Below, one piece after another: positions 29,205 through 38,857 of a stretch of DNA of 64,000 nucleotides. This stretch comes from Roseibium litorale (GTDB lineage Bacteria > Pseudomonadota > Alphaproteobacteria > Rhizobiales > Stappiaceae): contig NZ_JACYXI010000005.1 of the NCBI RefSeq assembly GCF_014842915.1, forward strand, positions 186,001 through 250,000, written 5' to 3'. Positions within the stretch are counted from its first letter, which is position 1. The number at the start of each line of letters is the position of its first letter. Both the position numbers and the translations under genes were made by a program. A model generated the notes under the pieces. It was given only the letters and a program-made list of their open reading frames with translations. It was not told the origin of the DNA and made no database searches.

Positions 29205-30119
29205 ATGCCCGGAGGAATATGCGCTTCATCCAATATCCTAGCTCTCGACCAGGCCGCGGTGCGCTGCGCCGAACTGGTACTCGATATCAGAGGCAACAAG
29301 TTCACGGTGAATCTCGGCGGGTGCGCCAAGGCGCGCTTCATGGAAATCGAGGACCTCGACCAGGCCACCCTGCTCGACCCGGGGACAGAACTGACTGTGG
29401 AATGGGAAACGGCCGTCTTTTACGGCACCGACCCGATCCTCGGGCCGGTCCATGCCTATCTGCGCCCGCCTTCGGCAATTCCGCGGCGCCCCAAGTCCAG
29501 CGTTTTCAGCCTCGCAGCCCGCGAGCCATCGGAGGCGCCCGCCGCGGCCCCGGGCGGTTTCTTCCCGGCCGTGAACAGGAACTACTTCGACTTCCGCGTC
29601 CGCATGCCACGGGTCGGTGTGGTCCTCGACAGTCGCGAACCTGTGGTGAACTCTGCCCGCATCACGACCATTCCGCCGATGAGCGTCGAATACAAGCTGG
29701 ATGCGCCGGTCGAGTTCGAAATCAACCGCTCCCGTTCGAGCCCCATCGGCGGTGCGGTTACGAGTGCGCTGACCGGCAAGATTGTCCTGGAATCCTGCCG
29801 CGTGAAGCTCATGGAACTGGAGGGGCTGAAGTGCGACATCCGTCTCGTGAGTTCGGACTGGGATACATCCGTTTTCGAAGTCGAAGTGCTCAACCAATCG
29901 ACAGAGGACAATGTGACTGTCACGTGGATGATGTGGCCTCGCCCCGAAGAAGAAGCCCCGGATTCCGAAGGTGTCCTTCAGCTTGGCCGGGATCCGGTAA
30001 AGCTCCGCCTGAGCATCCCGCGAGATCTCTTCTACCGCGAGCGCTGGCTGGCGATATCGCTCACAAAACCGTTTGAAACGGAGGCCGCCTTCGCAGGGCG
30101 ATTCCCGGCGCTGGGCTGA
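29205..30119 (+). CDS. Hypothetical protein (304 aa) between protease and PKSE
   Basis: Not recognised. The 304-aa product has no signal peptide or membrane segment and is rich in predicted beta-strand, with alternating hydrophobic pattern in CAELVLDIRGNKFTVNLGG and FDFRVRMPRVGVVLDSREPVVNSARITTIPPMSVEYKL. A Pro/Ala-rich linker sits near residue 105-125 (EAPAAAPGG), so it is probably two beta-rich domains. An AAGGAG ribosome-binding site lies 13 bp past the protease stop, so it belongs to the same operon. It could be a protease substrate, binding or carrier protein, or chaperone of the polyketide; nothing in the sequence decides. Confidence 0.7.
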   Translation: MPGGICASSNILALDQAAVRCAELVLDIRGNKFTVNLGGCAKARFMEIEDLDQATLLDPGTELTVEWETAVFYGTDPILGPVHAYLRPPSAIPRRPKSSVFSLAAREPSEAPAAAPGGFFPAVNRNYFDFRVRMPRVGVVLDSREPVVNSARITTIPPMSVEYKLDAPVEFEINRSRSSPIGGAVTSALTGKIVLESCRVKLMELEGLKCDIRLVSSDWDTSVFEVEVLNQSTEDNVTVTWMMWPRPEEEAPDSEGVLQLGRDPVKLRLSIPRDLFYRERWLAISLTKPFETEAAFAGRFPALG

Positions 30120-30211
30120 CTGGAGTTCCTGCAGTGGCTTCTTAACCGCAGGGGTTTTCTTTGGGATTTCGGCTCGGCCGCACGAGAGGCAAAAGGTTGG
30201 AGACAACGGCT

Positions 30212-33200
30212 ATGACAAGTGTTGGCCACATCGCCATCTGCTCGCTTTCCTGCCGGTTTCCGGATGCCGGTTCGCCGGAGGAGCTGTGGGGCAACCTGAT
30301 GGATGGCCGCCGGTCGTTTCGGGCAATTCCACCGCAGAGACTGCCGATGGACGCCTACGCCCGCAGCAGGATCGGAACCGCCGATTCCATTACCCCCGTG
30401 CTCGCCGGCCTGCTGAACGACTGGCACTTCGATCGCGAGGCTTTTCTGATCCCGAAGGCAGCATTCGAAAACACCGACCTTACGCATTGGCTGGCCCTGC
30501 AGCTCGCCTCCGAGGCACTCGCCGCCGCAGGCGGCATCGACAGGCTCGACCGGGCGAGAACCGCCGTCGTTGTCGCCAACACGCTGACCGGGGAATTCAG
30601 CCGAGCGGCAATATTGCGTCTGCGGCAACCGTTTCTCGACGAACTCCTGGAAGAGACATTGGCCGCAACGGGAGCAGGAACCGAGGCGGCGGACCGTATC
30701 CGCGAGGAATTCGCCAACCGGCTGAAATCCGCGTTTCCCGAGCCGAATGAGGATTCGCTCGCGGGCGGGCTTGCCAACACGATCGCCGGACGGATCGCGA
30801 ACCACTTCGACCTGAAGGGTGGCGCCTACACCGTGGACGGAGCCTGTTCGTCTTCGCTGCTGGCCGTGGCCAATGCCGCGACCTTGCTGCGGGACGGTAT
30901 CGTGGACACAGTGATAACGGGCGCGGTGGACCTGTCGCTCGACCCGTTTGAGCTTGTCGGTTTTTCACGCAACGGCGCGCTGTCGCCCACCCGAATGCGG
31001 GTCTTCGATGCCCGCTCGGATGGCTTCTGGCCCGGTGAAGGAGGAGCGTTCAGCGTCTTCATGCGCGCCGAAGATGCCCGTCGGCGCGGTTTCCCGATCC
31101 GGGCCGTCCTGCGTGGATGGGGAATGTCGACCGATGGTTCGGGCGGCCTCACCCGCCCTGACAGCCAGGGCCAACTGCTCGCCTATCGACGGGCACACGA
31201 AATGGCCGACAGCAATCCTGCAGACCTCGCCTATGTGGAAGCACACGGAACCGGCACGGCGATCGGCGACCCGACCGAGGTCACGGCGCTCGCCGCCCTG
31301 CGCGAAGGCGCATCCAAACCACTACCCATCGGTTCGGTGAAGGCCAATATCGGCCACACCAAGGCTGCGGCGGGCTTTGCTGGACTCGTCAAGACGGTGA
31401 TGTCCTTGCAAAAGGGTGGCGTCCCGCCCCACGCAGGCTGTGAGGAACCGCATGCGATCTTCCGCGAGACCGATAGCCGGCTGTTTCCTGTCCAACAGGC
31501 CAAAGCTTTCGGGAACAGCAAGGCGCCGCTGGTGGGGGTGTCGAGCTTCGGCTTCGGTGGCATCAATCTGCACGTGGTCCTTGAGGGGGGCGAGAGGCAA
31601 ACGGCGCGGGTGACGGCTTTCACGGGATCGTCCCTGCGCGGAGAACAGGGAGCCGAGTTGTTCCTGTTTCGTGCGGGCGACCGCTCCGGATTACGTGAAT
31701 GTCTGGAGGTCTTGCGCACCACCGCAGCGAACCTGTCTCTGGCCGAACTGGCGGACGCGGCAGCGAACGCATTCGACACCTTGGGACTGGGCTCTTTCCG
31801 TCTCGCGTTCGTTGCCCGTGACGCCAGGGAGCTGTGCACGCGAATCGATGAGGCGCTTACGCTGCTGATGCGTGAGGATGGCGCGAAAGGTATGAGTTCG
31901 AAGGACACGGAGCAGAAAATCCATATCGGCTCAGGCGCACGCCGCAAGATCGGTTATCTGTTCTCAGGACAGGCTGCGCCCGCGGTCAAACCATCGCCCG
32001 TGTGGCTCGCTCGCTTCCCCTTCCTGCGGCCGTTGGCGGATGCCTTGTCCATTGAGGTCGAGGGCACGGTCACAGATACTGCGGTCGCCCAACCCGCGAT
32101 TACCTATGCCAACCTCGCCGCGATGCAGGTGATGGCCGCATTCGGCGTCGAGGCGGAGGTAGCGACCGGCCACAGTCTGGGCGAACTCGCGGCACTCGCC
32201 TGGGCGGGCAGTCTCGAACCTGTCCACGCACTCGATCTCGCCGCCCGGCGCGGCGCGGTCATGGCCCACCACGGCCGGGCGAACGGTGCAATGCTCCGCC
32301 TCGGGTTGTCTGCGGACGCCGCACCCGCACTTGCAGATGGTCTCGACTGCTACCTGGCCTGCGTCAACGGTCGTCAGGAAACCGTGTTCAGCGGCAGCGC
32401 GGGGGCGCTTTCCGAATTGTCAAAACGCGCAGTACGGGCTGCTGTCACGTGTCAGCCGCTCCAGGTCTCGCACGCCTTCCACAGTCCCGACATGGCTGCT
32501 GCGGTCGATCCCTTCCGGGCTGTTCTCGCAAATATCTGCTTCGCCGCGCCGGCACGGGCGGTGGTCTCTACAGTCACCGGCGCTCAATTGACTGAGGCCG
32601 CTTCCATTGGCGGGCTTCTGGGGGATCAGTTGGTGCGGCCGGTGCAATTCGTCCGCGCGCTCGATGAAATGGCCGCAAACACGTCGCTGTTCATCGAACT
32701 CGGTCCCGGATCCGGCCTGACCCGGCTTGCCAACGACCATGGATTGACCGCGCTTGCGCTGGACTCTCAGTCCGACGATCTCGTGCCGCTATTGAGTGGG
32801 CTCGCCGCAGCATTCGCCGCTGGGCACGACATCGACCGGAAGCAGCTCCTGGCCTTTCGTGGCATCCGGTCCATCGATCTAGGCAGAGGGATCGAGTTCC
32901 TGTCCAATCCCTGCGGCCGGCGTGCGGATCGTTCCACGCGAACGCGTTCCGAATTGCGCGTGCGGTCGCAAACTCCGGCACCTGCCGTTCGTTCCAGGGA
33001 AGCGGCAACCCTCCGGACCGGCGGTGCACCTGCAGGGGAAACGCTGATCCAGGCGGTCCTCGGGGTCGTGGCCGAGGAGACAGGCCTGCCGGTCGCCGCG
33101 ATCGATCCCGAAGCCCGGTTCCAGTCGCAGCTGCACCTGAATTCTCTGGCGGTGACCCGCATTGTTGTTTCGGTCTGCAAACGACTCGGCCGCCAGCCCG

Positions 33201-35911
33201 TGCGCAATCCAACCGACTTCGCCGAAGCGTCGCCGGCAATCCTGGCCGCTGAGCTGGCGGAATTGGCAGAATTCCAACCGGAAAGCAGCGGGTGGACGAG
33301 AGTGAACGGCGTTCGCCGTTGGGTCGCAGACTATGGCATAGTCTGGCGCGCCTGCGGCCTGCCCAAGCCCGGGGTACGGCGTGTCCAATGGGCACCTGAT
33401 CCCTCGATTCCGGAGACCGGGTCGGCCGCCGACCTCGGGCTGTTGATCGACCTGCCATCCGGCTTCGCGGTCGTTGAGGCCTTGAGGCTTATCGAACGGC
33501 TGCAACAGGCCGAGCGCCAGGGTATCCGCAGGCTCGCCGTGATCCATGACCACCTGCCGGTATCTTCGCTGTTTCGCTCTTTGTTCCAGGAACGCGCCTT
33601 CGAGGCAATCCTGCTGATCGATCGCAACGGCCAGAGTCCGGGCGATCCCCGGATAGACGATCTGCTTCGCCTTGCCCCGGATGGCTTCGCCGACCATCGG
33701 CTTGCTAATCAGCACATTATCGATCGCGCCATTTTCGAACCACAGCCACAGAGACCAGCTCGCCCGACCGGCGGAATGCCCGGTCCCAAAGAGATCGTGC
33801 TGGCAGTTGGCTGCCATCGTGGCATCGGTGCGGAATGCGCCTTCTCCCTTGCCGCAGATGGGGCGCCACTCGTACTCGTCGGCCGCAGCAATCCAACCGA
33901 TCGTGCCGTGACCAATACGCTGGCGATCGCCCGCTCGCGCGGCATCGAAGCGCGCTATGAGCAATGCGACGTGACCGACCCGTCATCTGTCGCGGAACTC
34001 GCGCAGAGGCTCAATAACGCGGTCCTTGAGCCCAGCGTCTTGTTGTTCGCCCCGGCGGTGAATGAACCGATGCGCCTGGGCGCGCTTACGGCCAAGAGCG
34101 TCCGGTCGACCCTCGCGCCAAAGGTGGAGGGGCTGACCGCAGTTCTTGACCGTTTCGGCTCAGGTCTGCACCAGGTGATCGCCTTCGGATCAATCATCGG
34201 GCGCATCGGCCTGGAGGGCGAAAGCCATTATGCACTGGCCAATGCCATGCAGAGCCGGATTGTTGAGGATTTCGCCGAGGCGCATCCGGCATGCCGTTGC
34301 CTTTCGCTGGAATGGACCGTCTGGGGCGGTGCCGGGATGGGCGAACGGCTTGGAACCATTGAACGGCTGGCCGAAAACGGCGTCGATGCCCTGTCTTTCG
34401 AAGCAGCCATGGCCACCTTCTGTCAGCATGTCAGCGCGGGAACGTCGGGCACCATAGTGATCACCGGACGCTTCGGTCCGCCCAAGGGGCTTGAAATCGG
34501 GTCAACCGGGAGCCGCCCCTTGCGTTTCGTCGACCGCGTCCTGATCGATTTCCCCGGAACCGAACTAGTCGTCGAGACGGACCTCAACGCTGGTCGGGAC
34601 CTGTTCCTTGCCGATCACCGCATCGACGGCCGGACCATGCTGCCAGGTGTGATAGGTATCGAGGCTATGGCCCAGGTGGTGGCCACCCTGATCGGGGGCG
34701 AAGCGCCCCGCCGAATCACCGATTCCGTGTTCCATCGGGCAGCTATCGTCGGCCGTGACGGCTTGCGAATCCGGATTGCCGCTCTGCGGGCCGCGGATGC
34801 CAGCGTCGAGGCTTGCATCTTTACGCAGGACGACGACTTCCAGTCGCCGTGTTTCAGCGCGCGGTTCCATTCGGTCGCCAACCTGAGCGCCTCGCCGAGT
34901 ATCGCCCGGGTCGGATCCGATGCCGAAATGGACGAGAGCACCTCGGCCACTCTCCTCTACGGTCCGTTGTTCTTTCATGGCCCAAGGTTCCGAAAGTTGC
35001 ACGGCATTGAACGTGTCTCGTCGCGTGGCGTTGACGCCCGACTGACGGAGAACAGCAGATCGGACTGGTTCGGCGCCTTCGAGCCAGCGGAGCTGCTCCT
35101 CGGCGATCCGGGCGTCGCCGATGCGGCGCTGCATGTCCTGCAGGTGACCATCCCGCATAGACGCGTGCTACCGCTTTCGATCGGCGAGTTCGTCCGCTTG
35201 GGCTCCCTGGGTGCGGTCCGCCGTTTCGTCGGTGTCGAGAATTGGACCCGAGGCGACATCTACAGTTTCGACGTCGAGGCCTTCGATGACGACGCCCGCC
35301 TCGTCGCGGCCTGGCGGGACGCCCAGTTCAAGGCGATTGGAGACATCGACGCCGGTGCGTGTCTTCAGGCGGCCCCTCTTCTGTTCCGGCCCTATCTCGA
35401 ACGGATCGCGCGCGCAGAACTGGGCGACGACAGTGTGCGTGTCGCGTTCGTGCGCGGGTTTCGGGCCGAAAGGGAGCAACGCCGCGTTCAAGCGCTTCGG
35501 GCGCTGGGGCTCAACGGAAAGGTCAAGCAGAGGGTCGACGGCAGCCCGATGCTAGTCACCGGTGAAGGCTTCCTGGGGTTGAGTCATGGCGCGGGCGTCA
35601 GCCTTGCTGTCCATGGCTCACATCCAATCGCCTGTGATGTAACGGAGCTCGGCGCGGTCTATCCCGATGTCGCGGGCAGGTCGCTTACGGCCGAAGACTG
35701 GGCCCAAGCAGAGGTGCTGCGCAAACTTGGCGAACCGGAGCCTTTCGCGCTTCCGTTGCGGGCTGTCTCAAGAGGCGCGGACCCGCACCGTCCTGTCGTT
35801 TTTTCCCGTTCTCTGCCCGCTCTCGATCTGGCCGTCGCCATCGGAACAATCCAAGCGGCGGCTGCGTCGGAGCCGGAGCCGTCCCGCAACTTTTCGGAGA
35901 TCGCGCTATGA
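30212..35911 (+). CDS. pksE: Enediyne-type iterative polyketide synthase (PKSE)
   Basis: Single-module iterative type I PKS, 1899 aa, within the usual PKSE size. Domains in order: KS with Cys212 (TVDGACSSSLLAV), His345 (EAHGTGT) and His382 (NIGHTKAAAG); AT with Ser655 (GHSLGELAAL); one ACP with Ser978 (LHLNSLAVTRI). A linker follows, then KR with nucleotide-binding GCHRGIG near residue 1200 and Ser/Tyr1340/Asn (SHYALAN). Next is DH with His1469 (DHRIDGRTMLPG) and YGPLFFHGP, then a C-terminal PPTase with RVDGSPML, LSHGAGVSLAV, Asp1809 (IACDVTE) and WAQAEVLRKLG. KS-AT-ACP-KR-DH-PPTase is diagnostic of enediyne PKSs, which self-phosphopantetheinylate and build a C15-16 polyene from malonyl-CoA. 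The ATG at 30212 has GGAGA 8 bases upstream. The stop overlaps TEBC. Confidence 0.93.
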   Translation: MTSVGHIAICSLSCRFPDAGSPEELWGNLMDGRRSFRAIPPQRLPMDAYARSRIGTADSITPVLAGLLNDWHFDREAFLIPKAAFENTDLTHWLALQLASEALAAAGGIDRLDRARTAVVVANTLTGEFSRAAILRLRQPFLDELLEETLAATGAGTEAADRIREEFANRLKSAFPEPNEDSLAGGLANTIAGRIANHFDLKGGAYTVDGACSSSLLAVANAATLLRDGIVDTVITGAVDLSLDPFELVGFSRNGALSPTRMRVFDARSDGFWPGEGGAFSVFMRAEDARRRGFPIRAVLRGWGMSTDGSGGLTRPDSQGQLLAYRRAHEMADSNPADLAYVEAHGTGTAIGDPTEVTALAALREGASKPLPIGSVKANIGHTKAAAGFAGLVKTVMSLQKGGVPPHAGCEEPHAIFRETDSRLFPVQQAKAFGNSKAPLVGVSSFGFGGINLHVVLEGGERQTARVTAFTGSSLRGEQGAELFLFRAGDRSGLRECLEVLRTTAANLSLAELADAAANAFDTLGLGSFRLAFVARDARELCTRIDEALTLLMREDGAKGMSSKDTEQKIHIGSGARRKIGYLFSGQAAPAVKPSPVWLARFPFLRPLADALSIEVEGTVTDTAVAQPAITYANLAAMQVMAAFGVEAEVATGHSLGELAALAWAGSLEPVHALDLAARRGAVMAHHGRANGAMLRLGLSADAAPALADGLDCYLACVNGRQETVFSGSAGALSELSKRAVRAAVTCQPLQVSHAFHSPDMAAAVDPFRAVLANICFAAPARAVVSTVTGAQLTEAASIGGLLGDQLVRPVQFVRALDEMAANTSLFIELGPGSGLTRLANDHGLTALALDSQSDDLVPLLSGLAAAFAAGHDIDRKQLLAFRGIRSIDLGRGIEFLSNPCGRRADRSTRTRSELRVRSQTPAPAVRSREAATLRTGGAPAGETLIQAVLGVVAEETGLPVAAIDPEARFQSQLHLNSLAVTRIVVSVCKRLGRQPVRNPTDFAEASPAILAAELAELAEFQPESSGWTRVNGVRRWVADYGIVWRACGLPKPGVRRVQWAPDPSIPETGSAADLGLLIDLPSGFAVVEALRLIERLQQAERQGIRRLAVIHDHLPVSSLFRSLFQERAFEAILLIDRNGQSPGDPRIDDLLRLAPDGFADHRLANQHIIDRAIFEPQPQRPARPTGGMPGPKEIVLAVGCHRGIGAECAFSLAADGAPLVLVGRSNPTDRAVTNTLAIARSRGIEARYEQCDVTDPSSVAELAQRLNNAVLEPSVLLFAPAVNEPMRLGALTAKSVRSTLAPKVEGLTAVLDRFGSGLHQVIAFGSIIGRIGLEGESHYALANAMQSRIVEDFAEAHPACRCLSLEWTVWGGAGMGERLGTIERLAENGVDALSFEAAMATFCQHVSAGTSGTIVITGRFGPPKGLEIGSTGSRPLRFVDRVLIDFPGTELVVETDLNAGRDLFLADHRIDGRTMLPGVIGIEAMAQVVATLIGGEAPRRITDSVFHRAAIVGRDGLRIRIAALRAADASVEACIFTQDDDFQSPCFSARFHSVANLSASPSIARVGSDAEMDESTSATLLYGPLFFHGPRFRKLHGIERVSSRGVDARLTENSRSDWFGAFEPAELLLGDPGVADAALHVLQVTIPHRRVLPLSIGEFVRLGSLGAVRRFVGVENWTRGDIYSFDVEAFDDDARLVAAWRDAQFKAIGDIDAGACLQAAPLLFRPYLERIARAELGDDSVRVAFVRGFRAEREQRRVQALRALGLNGKVKQRVDGSPMLVTGEGFLGLSHGAGVSLAVHGSHPIACDVTELGAVYPDVAGRSLTAEDWAQAEVLRKLGEPEPFALPLRAVSRGADPHRPVVFSRSLPALDLAVAIGTIQAAAASEPEPSRNFSEIAL

Positions 35912-36402
35912 CCGTCCTGGGCAGCCCCCCGTACCTAGGTCAGGACTATGGGGCCGAAGGCTCGCCCCCACAGGACCGGCCCGCCTTCGTCTACCGCCAT
36001 GTCGTATCCTTCGAGGAGACGAATGTCGTCGGCAACGTCTATTACGCCCGCCACGTCGCCTGGCAAGGGCGCTGCCGGGAAATGTTTCTGAAGACGCATG
36101 CGCCGGGGGTCCTCGACGAGATCCGGCAGGATCTGAGGCTCGTGACGTTGCGGGTGTCGTGCGATTACTTCGCCGAACTGCAGGCCTTCGACGAGGTCGA
36201 GCTGCGCATGCGCCTCGCCTTCGTACGCCAGCACCGGATCGGCCTCGATTTCGATTACTGGGCTGTCACCGGCGGCACAGACCAGCTTGCCGCCCGCGGC
36301 TTCCAGGAAATTGGCTGCATGCGCCAGCGCCCCGACGGCCTGAGCGCCGTAGCCGTTCCCGAAGAACTGGCCGAAGCTTTGCGCCCGTTCGAGGCGCACT
36401 GA
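35908..36402 (+). CDS. Enediyne thioesterase TEBC (4HBT hotdog fold)
   Basis: A 164-aa hotdog thioesterase that releases the PKSE-bound polyene. It carries the signature FEETNVVGNVYYARHVAWQGRCREMF (residues 35-60), the pattern shared by enediyne thioesterases such as CalE7, DynE7 and SgcE10, with Asn39 and Arg57 at the positions I recall as catalytic in CalE7. The residue equivalent to the conserved Tyr of YYxxY is His49 here. The N-terminal 25 residues are a variable extension. The ATG overlaps the PKSE stop, so the two are coupled. An AraC-type gene follows after 2 bases. Confidence 0.92.
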   Translation: MTVLGSPPYLGQDYGAEGSPPQDRPAFVYRHVVSFEETNVVGNVYYARHVAWQGRCREMFLKTHAPGVLDEIRQDLRLVTLRVSCDYFAELQAFDEVELRMRLAFVRQHRIGLDFDYWAVTGGTDQLAARGFQEIGCMRQRPDGLSAVAVPEELAEALRPFEAH

Positions 36403-36404
36403 CA

Positions 36405-37211
36405 ATGGCGAGCGAAGCGATCCGCACAAGCCCACCCGGGCGCTTTCGCGCCGAAGAACACCGGCGCGTGGTGAGCAAGGTCATCTCGGGTATGAAGAAG
36501 CTGGAAAACGGCGATGTTTCGCTATGCGAATGGGCTGAGTACGCCTCGCTCAGTAAGTTCGAGTTGATCTCCGCCTTCAAAAAGCTAACCGGCATTCCAC
36601 CGATGGCGTTCCACAATGCGGAGAAACTCGAGATCGCCAAACGGCTACTGGTGTTCGAACGCATGCGGGTCACCGACGTCTGCTTCGAGATCGGTTTCGA
36701 GAGCCTCGGCTCCTTCGTCAGTAAGTTCTCTTGTTGCGTCGGGATCTCGCCAAGAAACTATGCGAAGGCCATGAGTGCCGTCGGCTTCACCGGCCTCTTC
36801 GTCCAAGCACTCCTACACGGTAAGCCCCGCTCACCGAAAGCCGGTACGGTGATCGAGGTGCAATTCGAGTCCCCCGAAGCGCACGACCGGCCAAGCCTGA
36901 TCACAGCCGTCTTCCCGCGTGCCCATCCCTCCGGCATGCCCTCCGACTGGCGCTTCGTGCCGCCGACACGCCGCATCGCTCTATTCGGTGGTGGCCTAAA
37001 GGGGTATTGCCTAGCGGCGGCGTTGCCACTGTGGCCACGACTGACCGAACTGGTCAACTTCCGCCCCGTCCTGATCGGGCGGACATCGATACAGCCCAAT
37101 CTCGACAAGATCCGAGTGGCACTCCATCCGCCGACGATCTTCGATCCTCCGGTCACACTTGCCGTGCCTGCGCTGTTCTGCCACCAGATTACCGAGGTCG
37201 AAAGACCATAG
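36405..37211 (+). CDS. AraC-family transcriptional regulator
   Basis: A 268-aa regulator with the AraC/XylS double helix-turn-helix at the N-terminus (about residues 20-120: LCEWAEYASLSKFELISAFKKLTGIPP and VTDVCFEIGFESLGSFVSKFSCCVGISPRNY). An unrecognised 145-residue C-terminal domain may bind a ligand. Having the DNA-binding domain first is the reverse of most AraC proteins. The start lies 2 bases after the TEBC stop, so it is co-transcribed and coupled. A feedback regulator sensing pathway product or intermediates would fit, by inference. A much longer in-frame opening begins upstream inside PKSE and is not used. Confidence 0.85.
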   Translation: MASEAIRTSPPGRFRAEEHRRVVSKVISGMKKLENGDVSLCEWAEYASLSKFELISAFKKLTGIPPMAFHNAEKLEIAKRLLVFERMRVTDVCFEIGFESLGSFVSKFSCCVGISPRNYAKAMSAVGFTGLFVQALLHGKPRSPKAGTVIEVQFESPEAHDRPSLITAVFPRAHPSGMPSDWRFVPPTRRIALFGGGLKGYCLAAALPLWPRLTELVNFRPVLIGRTSIQPNLDKIRVALHPPTIFDPPVTLAVPALFCHQITEVERP

Positions 37212-37425
37212 GAGATGGTCGATGGAAGTTGCGTATTTGATTTCTGCAATTTTCGAGAAGAGAAGGGCCTAGGTAGGAAATACAATTCTGTTCAACAAAA
37301 CAATCTGAATCATCAATATCCGGCAGATCACAAGAAAATAGGACGACAGTAAAAGTATAATAAATCGGAAATTGGTGAGGGAACTGCTTTTCAGACAAGT
37401 TTAGGCTCCCAGATGGAGGTTGATG

Positions 37426-38847
37426 ATGGTTATTCCTATCGTTTCAGGTCCGTATAGAACATTCAGAGCACTAACGCAGGATGAGAGTTTTATCGAATTC
37501 GAAGGATCGACAATCACAATTCCGATGAAAGCCAGGCGTTCGCCGAATGAGCCGTGGATGGAGGAGATCATAAAACTGCGCGCCTTCATGCGTCTGGAAA
37601 TCTACCCGGCTTATGTCAACAATCTGGGGACGCGCGAATTCCAGTTCACGATCCGGGATTGGGATCTTTATGGGAAAAGCCCGATGCTCAATCAGCTCTT
37701 CTACGGTGATCCGAGAGGAAAGCTGGTCGTCGACAAAAAGACCGGATTTGCGGATCATATTCCGGCCGCAGTGACCTTTACCGTCAATCACGGTTACAGC
37801 CTGACTGTTGACGAGGGCGCCGGCGAGGGAGCGAGGGAGCTTTTCGGTAAGAACAGCGATATCGAGATTCGCGATTTGTGCAGCCATCACCTTAGGACTT
37901 GGGCCCCTGCTCCGGAGCGGAATTCGGCGATAACACCCTACGGAAATCCGAATACTCGGATCTATTGGCAAATCATCCCCGCAAGCCGTGCCAAGGCTGC
38001 CAAACTGAACTATCTCTTCGAGAATCCGGAAGCCGAACGACTTGGTCTTCAGGTCGGCATGGGGATCATGATCTTTCACAAGAAGGCTCCGAACATTCCG
38101 GGCGATACCGCGGAATTCGACATCGCGAACCCGGAGGATCGGGCCCGATATCTGCTGGCGATCACAACGCTTGGTGAAGCCCGGTCGTTACGCACTGACG
38201 ACGGGTCCGTTCCTATTCTCCAGGCAAAACTTCCCTCGCGTGGATTTGAAGCGGCACGAGGGCAAATCAAGGGCAACTCGGTCATTTCGAGCCTCTATAG
38301 GCCGCGCTCGGGCCTCGATATTCGAATTCCTATCGCCGCGCGATTCCGCTCCGGCGGTGATTTTAACGAAAGCGCGGAGAAACTGGCTTCGACGTCTCGG
38401 GGAGAAATCCTGAAGGGAACGATCGATATCAAAAGCCCGGCCCGTAGTCTTGGAACGGCGGATCAAGCGCCGGACCCAGGAAGACCGTTCGACTCAGCAG
38501 ATTTTCCCGCCCGGATCACCTATGCCGCCAATTACGACATCTACATCAATCGAGAACGCTTCGTCGAAGATCAGGCGGGGATCGCCATCGCCGTCGGTGC
38601 AGAGGACGTTCCGCCTCGAGACGTCAAAGTAGCCTTCGAAAAACCGCAGGCCGGTTTGGTCGCGGGGAGGTTCATTGAATTTTCTTCGGGCGATTGCACT
38701 GGAATGTTCGAAATTCCGATGGAAGATTACAGGGACGGACTTAATTTTGCCCGGTACTGGCGCACCGTCCCGCTGGAGCCGGAAGCCGTCAGGTTCAAAT
38801 CTGAAGGCGGCCAATTCGAGGATTACGATCCTTTGCGCGAATACTAA
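37426..38847 (+). CDS. Hypothetical protein (473 aa)
   Basis: Not recognised. The 473-aa product lacks a signal peptide and clear membrane helices. Sequence is beta-rich with repeated hydrophobic strands (EFQFTIRDWDLYGKSP, AAVTFTVNHGYSLTV, LRTWAPAPERNSAI, ARITYAANYDIYINRERF). The C-terminus is acidic. GGAGG at 37415-37419 favours the ATG at 37426 (6 bases away); an ATG at 37423 and a TTG at 37420 are in the same frame. It follows a 214-bp lower-GC gap after the AraC gene, so may have its own promoter. The next gene starts 10 bp after its stop. Its base composition is visibly less GC-rich than the PKSE block. Confidence 0.75.
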   Translation: MVIPIVSGPYRTFRALTQDESFIEFEGSTITIPMKARRSPNEPWMEEIIKLRAFMRLEIYPAYVNNLGTREFQFTIRDWDLYGKSPMLNQLFYGDPRGKLVVDKKTGFADHIPAAVTFTVNHGYSLTVDEGAGEGARELFGKNSDIEIRDLCSHHLRTWAPAPERNSAITPYGNPNTRIYWQIIPASRAKAAKLNYLFENPEAERLGLQVGMGIMIFHKKAPNIPGDTAEFDIANPEDRARYLLAITTLGEARSLRTDDGSVPILQAKLPSRGFEAARGQIKGNSVISSLYRPRSGLDIRIPIAARFRSGGDFNESAEKLASTSRGEILKGTIDIKSPARSLGTADQAPDPGRPFDSADFPARITYAANYDIYINRERFVEDQAGIAIAVGAEDVPPRDVKVAFEKPQAGLVAGRFIEFSSGDCTGMFEIPMEDYRDGLNFARYWRTVPLEPEAVRFKSEGGQFEDYDPLREY

Positions 38848-38857
38848 CCAGCGCTTG

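Noticed and set aside
30212-35911. PUFA synthase (PfaA-like) as an alternative identity for the large PKS
   Set aside because: PfaA proteins carry tandem ACPs and no DH-PPTase tail. Here a single ACP, KR-DH-PPTase order, TEBC and UnbLVU neighbours fit an enediyne PKS instead.
35667-36404. Upstream extension of the AraC-family frame into the PKSE and TEBC genes
   Set aside because: The extension lies out of frame over two identified genes and encodes Arg/Pro-rich nonsense. The ATG at 36405, just after the TEBC stop, is the real start.
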